A stretch of DNA of 64,000 bases from Earliella scabrosa (lineage: Eukaryota > Basidiomycota > Agaricomycetes > Polyporales > Polyporaceae), in contig JABYQQ010000015.1 of NCBI GenBank assembly GCA_022605405.1, positions 124,001-188,000 on the forward strand, in the 5' to 3' direction. The first letter of the stretch is position 1; each line of letters opens with the position of its first letter. This document shows positions 44,702 to 53,891 of this stretch, one piece after another. The notes below the pieces were generated by a model that was given only the letters and a program-made list of their open reading frames with translations, was not told the origin of the DNA and searched no databases. The position numbers and the translations under genes are program-made.

Positions 44702-44928
44702 AGTGAACTGACGCCCAAGCTGACCGAGACTCCTCGCCTACTGCAGTACTAGTATCGCATGTATCATCCCTTCAAATCACTGCTTTACTCTCACTGCTAT
44801 AGCTTGCTCGTTGCACTAAGTAGTTGATGCTACACGCATAGACCAGGGAGATATCTCACAGCCAAAAGGTGGTTAGTATGACGCCTTCATGAACACAACA
44901 TGTAGCACTAGGTGCGCTGGGTACGCAA

Positions 44929-45029
44929 GCCATCGTGGCGCAATGGTAGCGCATCACCTTCCTACTGCTCATGCGTATAGTGGCGTGGGAATAAGGTGGG
45001 GGTTGCGGGTTCGATCCCCGTCGGTGGTA
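44929..45029 (+). tRNA. tRNA-Arg (anticodon CCT) with 29-nt intron
   Basis: The cloverleaf folds well. Acceptor GCCATCG pairs with CGGTGGT (45022-45028), with two G-U-type pairs. The D-arm is GCGC-AATGGTA-GCGC, the anticodon stem TCACC/GGTGG, and the T-arm GCGGG-TTCGATC-CCCGT, with discriminator A at 45029. The loop reads TT-CCT-A (anticodon 44961-44963), and the intron lies in the normal place after position 37 (44965..44993), with position 38 at 44994. D- and T-arms resemble yeast tRNA-Arg(CCU), which decodes AGG. A TTTT at 45050-45053 would stop Pol III. Box B is GGTTCGATCC. Confidence 0.88.
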
Positions 45030-45322
45030 GCTGGGTCGAGGAGGAATTCTTTTGCCCTATGGTCGCCCTCTTTTCCTACGTTTTCTTTTCCAGCGTCGAC
45101 CGTCGTCGATCCTAGTGACAGCGGTACGCGGGTGTCTTTCAAATGTAGTAGCCCAATGGTGGCGTCATGATAATCAACACACATCGCAGCTAGAGTCCAA
45201 ACCACGCAGACAGGAACAAAACGAAAGCAAGACTACAAGACAACACAGGTCTGCGCCGATACCAGGATAGGATGTCAGTATGCGCAGGACAGGTTCTGCA
45301 CATTGATATCCCGAGGGCACAC
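45030..45322. other. Intergenic, tRNA to glyoxal-oxidase 3' end
   Basis: About 290 bp with the probable Pol III terminator near 45050 and then the 3' flank of the oxidase gene. No further gene. Confidence 0.4.
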
Positions 45323-47789
45323 TCATTCCGAGCCTTCCCCACTCGACTTCCCCTTCGACTGTTCGTACTGGTCAACGTTGGTCTTCTCCAACACGCTGTA
45401 GCACACACTGGTGTAAGCGATACGTGCGCTAGACTTGCAAGCCGATCGGACACTCACTTTTCCCAAGCACGCTCGTCCACAGGGGGGCTCCTCCCGTCGC
45501 CCACCAGGACTCTAACGCCGACGCTCGGCACACCGTCCACAAGGACGTAGATGAAGCCAGGCCCGGGAGGGTAGACGTTCCCGTTCGGCGGGCCGGTGAT
45601 CGTCAGCGTCGCCTGATCGTCCGCCAGGGAGGCCGTGAGGTAGACCAGCCGGGAGTTCGCATGAACGGCGTGCGTAACATACCCCAGGTCCATGAGGACG
45701 ACTAGATTGTCCTCGACGAGTCAGTATGAGGAAGTACAATTGCGAGTTTGCAAGACGCACCTTTGACACTGGCACCTTGCAGCGACGCCGCAGGCAGCCG
45801 AACCTGGAGTTCTTTGATTTCGCCGAACCCGAGCAGCTTGGGGACGCCGTCGAGGATCTGCGGTCGCTCTTTCTTCATGTACGACGGGCCGAGCCACTCG
45901 ACGCGATACTCCGTGCCGTACTTCAGGCCGCTCCGGTCCAAGTTCGGGTTGCTCCCTGCAATCATGATGTCGCCCTGCGGAGTGAGTGTCGCGACCGAGT
46001 GGTACAGGCGAGGGATGTTGCTAGTAGGCATTCCAGCAGATGAGAAGCGCTGTCCAGCAGGGCCGTTGGGGTCGTACAGCACGGGAGTGAGAACCGGGTT
46101 GTCCGCGTTCGACTCGCCCACTCGGTCGAAGACGTTGCCGTAGCCAGAGATGCCGGAGCCCGCTCCGTTGACGATAAGGACGTCCCCTGTCGGGAGGAGG
46201 ACTGCGTCTGGCATGGTCCGCGCCTGCGGCATCTGCTCGACTTGCCAACCAGCCGCGATGCCAGCATCTGTCAGGACGATTCGCGCGCACTGGGAAGAGG
46301 CGGGGTCTTGTGAGGAGATCTCGTGGCCCGCCTTGGTATCGTCGACTGCGGACCCGCCACAGAGTAGAATTTCCGGAGTGTAGTCGTTGTCCGGCGAAAG
46401 TGGCAAGAGCAGACCAGTGCCGGTCATAGGATAGGTGATACGAACGCCGTTCGGTATACGAGGAAGTCTTCTCTCGGTGTTCGTTTGCCAGTCATATATC
46501 GTCGCGTCACGGTTGGCCGCCATGAGGACGGTGCCATCGGGGAGGGAGAACGCGATGGGGAAGAGATTGGAGTTGAGTGTGTCGACCAGGAACGGAAGGT
46601 GAATGGGCAGGCCGTTGGAACCGTGTATGCCCTTGGGCGGGTAATACTCGATCGTAGGGTTGTTCGTCGTACCGTTGTTGATCCAGCCGCCTTTGAGCGA
46701 GCCTCCGATGATCATGGCGCTACCATCCGAAATCCGGAGCACGGTGTTGTACCAGCGCGGACTAGCCATGCGAATACGGCTGTGATTCTCGTAAATTGTA
46801 CAACTGCCCACGCTTGTAGTCTCACAAGGCTCGAAGATCCGGATCGCTTGCAACCCGTCGAGGTCTCCGAAGTCCGCCGCGGCTGTGTGGTCCTCGACGA
46901 CAGGGTTGCCGCCGACGTTGATCAGAGTCCCGTTCCCGAGGAATGTGCCACCGGCACAGAACGAGTTTGACCGCACGGAGAGAGGCTGGAGGGCATGGGT
47001 CTTGAGATTGTAGAGCGCAGCCCACGCAGGATGCCCGGAGATGGTGAGGGGATTGTGTTCTACCTTGTCGACGACAAGAGCATGAGTCTGTGAGATGATG
47101 GCCAGCTGCATCGCATGAACACCCGTAGAGCCGTTCTGCACCAGAGTCCACTCTTCTTCGGGGACGAACTTCGAAGACAGGTCCAGCAGCGGAGGATAGG
47201 ACGGCATGTCTGCGTACGAGATAGCCATGTTCTGCTGGTCGGAGAGAGGATCCGGAGGCGGAGGACCCTGGGTGACCACGAGGGCATCGATATCCATGGT
47301 GTTACCTCTTGAGGCGGGGTTCGCCTGCCCTGTGTTCACGATCTTGAGCGTATGCTTGCCCTGAGGAAGATCGAACGCCCAGAAGATACGCTGCTGGCTC
47401 ATTGAAGCCTTGTTGTATGCGTCGACCGTGTCCACGGGCTTTCCGTCGAGATAGACCTTGGCGATGCCGTGCTTGTTGTCCAGGGTACCAAACCACTCGA
47501 TGCCCGTTCCAGTGAAAGTGAAGGACATTGCATCGCCCGGCGTCGACGTGAAACGCGCGCTCTTCTGAACGAATTTGGAAGAGAAAGACTCAGACCAAGT
47601 ACCAGAGTAGTGCAGAAAAGGTGACGAGGAGTCGTAGCTTCTGGCTCCAGGCGGGACATAGTATGGCGTGAACCTCGATAGCTTGGTAGAACCAGGAGAG
47701 ATGTGTCCATGCCAAGCGGAGTCGGCCGAGGCAACGGTTGCGACGAGGACGGCCAGCGTCGTTGGCAAGAGTAGAGACTGGATGCCCAT
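45323..47789 (-). CDS. Glyoxal-oxidase-like copper radical oxidase (AA5), secreted
   Basis: Three exons (45761..47789, 45458..45701, 45323..45395) give 781 aa. The signal peptide is MGIQSLLLPTTLAVLVATVA. Residues ~22-170 form a beta-sandwich-like domain (FTGTGIEWFGTLDNKHGIAK, VYLDGKPVDTVDAYNK, GKHTLKIVNTGQ). The AA5_1 oxidase follows: NSFCAGGTFLGNGTLINVGG with the Cys of the Tyr-Cys cofactor (~277), IEYYPPKG (partner Tyr, ~380), IPRLYHSVATL (Tyr and His ligands, ~595), and YVTHAVHANSRLVYLT (last His ligand). A C-terminal immunoglobulin-like part ends AWENVLEKTNVDQYEQSKGK. Copper radical oxidases turn aldehydes or alcohols into acids or aldehydes plus H2O2, feeding lignin peroxidases. Substrate is not predictable. 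Start 47789 was chosen for its signal peptide. Confidence 0.92.
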
Positions 47790-48291
47790 CGTCGTCGGGC
47801 GAGCTGTGAGGAGAGCGGAGAGGTTGAAGGGGTGCGATGGGTGAGAGTGCGGGCGAGGGTTGACGCGACGCGACGTGCAAATGCGAGCAAACAACGCGTC
47901 AACAGCGTTCGCCCCGTTCGCGAAAACAGAACGCGGACGCGTCGACGCGATGCCGACACGGCCGCTGCACGTCACCATATTGTGAAGAGTCAGCCGGGAC
48001 GCACGTTCTCGCCATGGCCGATGGCGTCACTCCCGACTCCTCGTCGCCCGTTATGGACGTCCTCGAAGGTGCCGTCGATGACATGCCTGCAGAGGGAGCA
48101 GATCGTCCGCAGGTTCCCAAATCCTCACCACCCCATTGGCTGACGCTCCCGTGCTCTACGATCGTCCTCTTGCGGTCCTCGACCCTCCTCGAGCGCATAA
48201 AAGGCCCTGACCATCGCGACTCAACGCATCCGCATCCCAACCTGCTTTCCCTCCTTCGCCTGTAACATCTTCGCATTCACCCATCGTCACC
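47790..48291. promoter_or_regulatory. Divergent promoter region, copper radical oxidase / hemerythrin gene 3
   Basis: 502 bp between divergent starts. A TATA-like gcataaaagg lies at about 48195-48204 on the plus strand, ~90 bp before the hemerythrin ATG. Open frames crossing the region are extensions of the oxidase frame or Arg-rich shadows. Confidence 0.5.
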
Positions 48292-49058
48292 ATGTCCCTC
48301 GACGTCGCACAGATCATCAAGGCCGACCACGACAACATCCGTGATCTCTTCATGAGGTTAGTGACCGTCGCGTTCAATGGTAGCCTCGCTCATCCTGAAC
48401 AGGTTCAAGACGGCCGGCGACACTGAGAAGATCGCCATCGGCAACACTCTCCTCCGTGAGATGTCTGTCCATGGTGATGCTGAGTAGGTGTCCCAGCCTC
48501 AGTCGTATCATAACACTCACCTGTCATGTAGGGACACCTCTGTGTACAACACCTTCGAGCAAGAGGGCCTTGCAAAGATGGCTGAGCTCGACCGAAGTAA
48601 GCAGCATACGGCGGATGCACATTTTGATATTGTACTTACATCGCGTCACCTAGAGGAGCACGAGAACATCAAGCAGCTCATCAAGCAGGCTGACAAGGCC
48701 CACCCCGGCTCCGACGACTACGCCGACTTCATCAAACGCGCTGTGGACGAGTTCCTCAACCACGCCGACGAGGAAGAGCGCGACCAGCTCACCAAGGTCA
48801 CCAGTAAGCTCTCGGCGGAGGAGAACGACGTAAGCTTGGATCGGTCGATGTACTATTCGCGGCGCTAACGCTCTACGCTGTCCTGCAGAAGGTCGCTCGT
48901 AAGTTCCTCAAGGCACGGAAGGGTGCGACGACAAGCCACCTTACCCCGAAGGTGAATACACCCAATGTTGCCTCCGCGCATTCGATAAGTCTTGCTAATC
49001 GGAGTTGCATTTGTAGAAGGAGTTCGTCGACGTGAAGAAGCCGCTCCCAGAGGCCTAA
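48292..49058 (+). CDS. Hemerythrin-like HHE-domain protein 3
   Basis: Six exons (48292..48356, 48403..48483, 48532..48596, 48654..48829, 48889..48951, 49017..49058) give 163 aa, without a targeting sequence. The HHE fold is complete: IIKADHDNIRDLFMR (His), LREMSVHGDAEDTSVYN (His, Glu), KEHENIKQLIKQADKA (His), FIKRAVDEFLNHADEEERDQ (His, Glu), ending KVARKFLKARKGATTSHLTP. It likely binds a di-iron centre. Its first and fourth intron positions match hemerythrin gene 1 (after the Arg of LFMR/LYQR and after EEND), showing common descent. The lack of a presequence suggests a cytosolic form, while gene 1 looks mitochondrial. Confidence 0.92.
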
Positions 49059-50003
49059 GACTCAACGCAAACGTTAACAATCATCAGACTGGAGAAAATC
49101 GGAAGGAGTTTCGACTTGTAACATACCTTGTACATTATCGTCCGTAAACGTGAACGCACGAATAACGTATTTATTGACGAGCTCGAGAGTGGTGGACGCG
49201 TGTGATTGCTTGAGCCGACGGAGGTCCTGTGGCGCCTTAGTAGATGGTCTTGCTATCGTCAGTGGAAGGGTACCTCAAGCAAGCGTCACCGCCCCGAATG
49301 CCTGCTAAGCTGGTACGCACCCGCTCGACCATAAATATTGCCTCAACAATGCCGCGATGTGTTGGTGAAGGCAACGTGTCCGGCTAGGGTCCGTACCGTA
49401 AATCTAGGCAGAACAGCGCCATGTGGATCGGGCGAATGGGGCATGGAGTTGCAGGACAGGAGGGATAAAGCCAAACATAACACGGAGGAAAAGGTACTAC
49501 GTACAGCTCAATGACGCAAGATTGAAAGCAAAGATACATGACTGCACATCATGAGCATTTACAGGAAACTAATAGAGCAATGGGAACACTCGAACGACGG
49601 CGCACCTGATGCCTGAAGCTTGAAGCGTCTTGACATTCTTACTTACTACAGTTACGTTACAGGGCCAATGCGAGCGAGGTGAGCATTGAACGAGGGCCGA
49701 AGGGCGAGAGTTCGTTGCGGTCACCGAGGCCATACGTACCTGGCGGGCCATATGCTAGCGAGTCACCCTTTCCGGTCCTGATTGTGATCCCGAGAGGCGT
49801 TCCGAGCCTTTAGGTTGCTCGGGCTGAGGGTGTCTCTGCAAGGCGTCGGTGGATCGGGCCTTGAACGTCGAACGTCGGACTGCGTAAGTCTTCGCGACCA
49901 GCCAAGGGTCCCTCGTGCATGCGCATAGATTACAAGTGACAGTGATAGCATAACAACACACGGAAGACAAACACATACGTCAGCGTCCTCGTCCATCCCC
50001 GCT
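49059..50003. other. Convergent 3' region with an unexplained coding-like stretch
   Basis: 945 bp between hemerythrin gene 3 (+) and SKIP (-). On the minus strand about 49657-49800 reads DSLAYGPPGTYGLGDRNELS, PFGPRSMLTSLALAL and a stop, without an ATG or a clear splice link. The remainder shows nothing. Confidence 0.4.
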
Positions 50004-52039
50004 TCATGACTCGCGCTGGTCCGCCTGATCGAGCTGCTGCCGTTTCCGCGAGCCGCCACTGCAAGAAGGAAACGTCGTCAGTATGGTCCAGGTCAGGCAT
50101 CCTCGCACTTACACCTCGGTGTCGAGACCGCGCTTCCGGCCGCTCTTCGCCTCGTCGAGGAACTTGTTGAGCCCGAAGACATCTCCGGAATCCTTCTCGA
50201 ACTGCACGGGGCCCTCCCTGACCTCCTGCTCGTTCGCACCTTCGAAGCCGACGCGGGGCGCGCCAAGCCCGAAACGGTCGGTCTCCAGGGCCTTGCCGAT
50301 TCCTTCCTCGGTGCCACCGCCGAACGAGTCCTGGTTGCCCTCGGAGATGTTCCCGCGAGCCTTGTAGATCGCCGCAGCGGCACTCGAGCCGTGGAAGAGC
50401 GGGCGGTCATACAGGTTGTATGCGTCGTCGTCCGCGAAGCTGCCAGAGAGCGACTCCTGGTTGAACAACCGCGAGTCGAGCATGCTCTCCTTGGAAAGGG
50501 TCGGCTTCGCGAGGCCAAGCGCGATCTTCTCTGAGATGTCGCGGTTCTGCTGTCGCGCAAGCATCTTCGCACGCTGCTCCGTGCCCATGTTGCTCATACG
50601 CATCTCCCGCTCGCGCTCCCTCCTCTTCTCCTGACGCATCTGGTCTCGGATCTTCGCCGCCTCCTCGTCCTCCTCGTCCTCGGACGGCTCTGAATCTGAC
50701 TCGCTGCCAGAACCGTACGCACCGAGAGAAGACTGCATCGCCGCAGTGCGCTCGGCACTTGGTTTCGCTGCCTCCGCGGCGCGAGGTGCAATCCCGGCAC
50801 GCTCCTCTCGTGCGCGCTGAGCCAGGAGACGGAGATTCTCCTCCTTTTGCGCTTTCTCCTTCTCGGCGAGCTTCTGTTGCATGAGAGCGCGTTGCCTGAC
50901 CTCTTCACGTGCATGACGGTCGGCCACAAAGAGGGCTTCGGAGAACTTGGCGAAGTTGTCGTTGATGTGAACCTGGGACGAGGGTAAGCTCGGCCAACGC
51001 GAGAGAAAGGAGGGAGTTGCTCACATCCTGAAGGCCACGCCCATCGGCAGCCAGACGCTTGTCCAGAGGAATGGTGTAACCCTTATTGTTCTTCCAGTTG
51101 GATATACAAGGGGGAATCATCCACTCCTTCTGCTCCTGCGCTGTGGCTTTACGAGGGGGACTGCGAAGCACGGGTGGTGGAGGACTGGGGGGACCACGGG
51201 GAATCTTCTTGTGTTTGAATCGTGGAGGTTCAAGGGGATCCTCGACGACCTCGGTCATCTTGATGATCCTTTGCTTCAGTCCGTCGGAGTTACCCTGCTG
51301 TCCAGGAGTATACCGAATGAATGAGGTCTTCCCCTGGCTGTCGGGAACATTCTTTGGCTGAGCGGCCTTGATCTTGCCGTTGACCAACTTCTCGAGTGCG
51401 GCGCGAGTCTTCTCCGTGGTCGCCTGCACCTCGTCCTCTGACGGCCGCTCCAAATTCCGCTGAGAATCGTCCAGATCTTTCCTATGTGCGATGGGAACGA
51501 GGTCTTTGAACTGGGACTGAACGATTTTGCCGGAACGCTGGCCCTGAAGGGCGATAGCGTCGTAGCGAACATTGCCCTCAGCGTCAACTTGTAACGCAAG
51601 GGTGTTTCCAGCAGCAGTCTTCATTAGGTGTGAGCTTGGCAGATGACATACCACCAACAGATTATAACTTGCCTTCTTTTTGCCCATGTTCAGAGGATAC
51701 TGGGCGACATGGCATTCAGGGTACGCTCCACCGTCCCCTGCAAGACGCGAGCCTGTCAAACAACGCAAACTGGCACAGAACTGTATCACGCACCAAAGTC
51801 CTCTAGTGAAGTTGGCTTCCATCCTCTCCGCTGTCCATACGGTGGCACCGCCTGACGAATGATCACAGCCTGTGAAGGACCCGCCTGCTGTTGTGCTTGA
51901 ACCTGAAGGACCTCGTCGTCGTCGTCATCCGAGACTACGGGCGCGTTCAAGGGCTTTGGGAGGAGTCTGAGATGCAGAATAAGCCGACAGTGATCCCGGA
52001 AGCAGCAAAGGCAACAACTCACGAGGCGAGGGCGGCCAT
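50004..52039 (-). CDS. SNW/SKIP splicing and transcription factor (Prp45 homologue)
   Basis: Six exons (52023..52039, 51794..51966, 51673..51737, 51025..51618, 50113..50972, 50004..50058) give 587 aa. N-terminus MAALASLLPKPLNAPVVSD; then PPYGQRRGWKPTSLEDFGDG, GAYPECHVAQYPLNMGKKTA, the SNW core (FIRYTPGQQGNSDGLKQRII, IPPCISNWKNNKGYTIPLDK, RLAADGRGL), a charged coiled coil (about 300-400) and a low-complexity C-terminus with PVQFEKDSGDVFGLNKFLDE. SKIP joins the spliceosome at activation and contacts Prp2/Prp22-stage factors; it also acts in transcription. Exon 1 is only 17 nt. The intron at 51619..51672 has a GC donor. The last exon ends GGSRKRQQLDQADQRES; a longer C-terminus by another intron is possible but needs a poorer splice site. 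Confidence 0.92.
51619..51672 (-). other. Non-canonical GC-AG intron in SKIP
   Basis: Donor AAG|gcaagt and acceptor atgaag|ACT. The splice restores MGKKTAAGNTLALQVD in frame, which matches SKIP proteins; no GT site nearby does. Confidence 0.75.
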
Positions 52040-52243
52040 GGTCGATAGTCACAATGGTGGTGTCAGTAAGCGCCCTGCATGAACAAGCAGGAAGGCTGTG
52101 TGGCTCTGTTTGGCTCCCGTGGCGCCCTCCGAGTAGGGCGGTCGGCATTCCCCGGCCCGATCGCGCGTCCAGTCGCGAATGCGCGCTTGCCAAATCTTTC
52201 CAGCCCACCGCTGTCCAGGAATCCGTCAGCGTCGTCTCTGGCG
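52040..52243. promoter_or_regulatory. Short bidirectional promoter, SKIP / TIM54
   Basis: 204 bp between two divergent ATGs, so the promoters must overlap. No TATA box is clear. An upstream in-frame ATG for TIM54 at 52079 is open, but its N-terminus (MNKQEGCVALFG...) does not look conserved. Confidence 0.5.
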
Positions 52244-53793
52244 ATGAGCTCAAATGCTGGCGACAGCGTCTTCCCCACTCACAAGCCACCGCAGTTTGGC
52301 GTGAGGACGGTGCTGCAGTATACTGGTATTCCACCGTCATGGCTTGACAAACGACCTGGTCTCCCCTCCCGCAATTGGCTCATCTTCCTCTCGGTCACCT
52401 CTGCTGTCACGGGATACTACATCTACGACCGGCAGCAGTGCAAGAAGATCCGCCAGGAGTACGTGGACAAGGTCAAGGACCTCGCGACGCAGCCTCTCGG
52501 CAGCATGGAACTCCCGCGCAAGGTCACGGTGTATGGCGCGAAATGGCTGGGTGACGAGGACTATGACCGAAGCATGCGGTACTTCCGGAAGTACGTCAAG
52601 GTTCGCGCATTCTCTTTTGACCCTTCGCTCTTACGAGCTAATATGTCTCCCAGCCCGTCTTAGTTGCAGCAGCCATTGACTACGACATGATCAAGGGGCG
52701 CAAGCTGGGAGACATCGCGCGTCGAGTAGCAGATGACATCCGCGCTGAGCGCCGGTTGATGTTGGGACTTGACCAGCCAATATCGGGGCCAATGAAACTT
52801 CCTGGCAGCTCTCCGGAAGAGAAGCGTCAACGATGGTTGGACGGAGGGCTCGTCATAGTGGGCCGTCATACACTCAAGGAGTATATGGCTGGCCTGAAGC
52901 GAGGGTGGACAGACAGTCTGGAGGTTGTGGACAGGGAAGAACAGCTCGCGCGGATGCTGGAGGAGGACGGCAAGTTTGACGAGCCTGAGCCGGAATTCTC
53001 ACCAGATGTGTCTGTTGGAGATGATGAACCCCTGCCTACACCTTCTCGCCTTCCTCCTTCAGCACCCTTCTCTGTCCTCGCGACTCAGAACCTCCGAGCT
53101 CCAACCCCACCACCCAAATCAGCCGACTCTATCCCTTCTCAGCTGAATGCGCCGCCTGCCGCGATCCCCCCACATCCTCCCATGCTGCTTGTGAGCTTCA
53201 CGAATCACATCGGCTTGACCCAGATTCCCATCATGATCTGGGACTTCTTCAACGAACGGTCCAAAGTGCGCGAAGGTGCAGAGGCCGCGCTCAAGCTCGT
53301 CATTGGCAACACCCGCCCCTTCTCCGCCCCACCACCCGAAGTTCTCTCCCGTCCAGACGTCACCATCGACCCCGCACAGCCGCAGAAGCCTTTCCTTGCG
53401 GAGCTCTCTCCGACAGATCTTGACTTCGACCGCGAAGCCGAGTCGTATTACAAGAAGTCTGTTGTTCGCGACTTCCTGTCGGAGATTGAGTCGGCCCGCA
53501 AGAGCTACTACAAGTCCCTAGTCGAGAAGCTCGAGACTGCGCGAGCTCTTGCACGGGGTACCAGGGAGCCGACGAAGGAGGAGAGGAATCACCCACCACC
53601 GACAGAGGTCGAGTTGCGCGCGGAGCGGCTGAAGAAGGAGATGCGGTGGAGGAGCGACGAGGAAGGATTCAACATCATTCGACCCGACAAGGATGTCGAG
53701 TGGGATGAGAGGTTCCGGAATGTGCTCCAAGTATACACTACTCCTTCTCCGGAGCAGATAAAATCGGACGATATCCCCGTGTCTTCATCATGA
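52244..53793 (+). CDS. TIM54: Mitochondrial inner-membrane import protein Tim54
   Basis: Two exons (52244..52600 and 52654..53793) give 498 aa. The family start is present (VLQYTGIPPSWLDKRPGLPS), followed by one membrane helix (NWLIFLSVTSAVTGYYIYD, ~residues 43-61), RKVTVYGAKWLGDEDYDRSM, FRKYVKPVLVAAAIDYDMIK, a Pro-rich insert, MLLVSFTNHIGLTQIPIMIW, FFNERSKVREGAEAALKLVI and the C-terminal block MRWRSDEEGFNIIRPDKDVE. Tim54 is part of the TIM22 complex, which inserts carrier proteins into the inner membrane, and supports assembly of i-AAA protease substrates. The Pro/Ser-rich insert (about 245-285) is longer than in yeast. Confidence 0.93.
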
Positions 53794-53891
53794 CCCATTG
53801 CCCAAGTTGTCCGCCGCTTTGCATACATATCGACACCTAGCATACACCCGACATCACGTATAGACTCTTACTACACATGCGCATATAATCA

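Noticed and set aside
49763..50059. 98-codon frame as an alternative SKIP C-terminus (ending ARNASRDHNQDRKG)
   Set aside because: Joining it to the previous exon requires a wrong splice phase; the canonical site leads to a stop at 50004.
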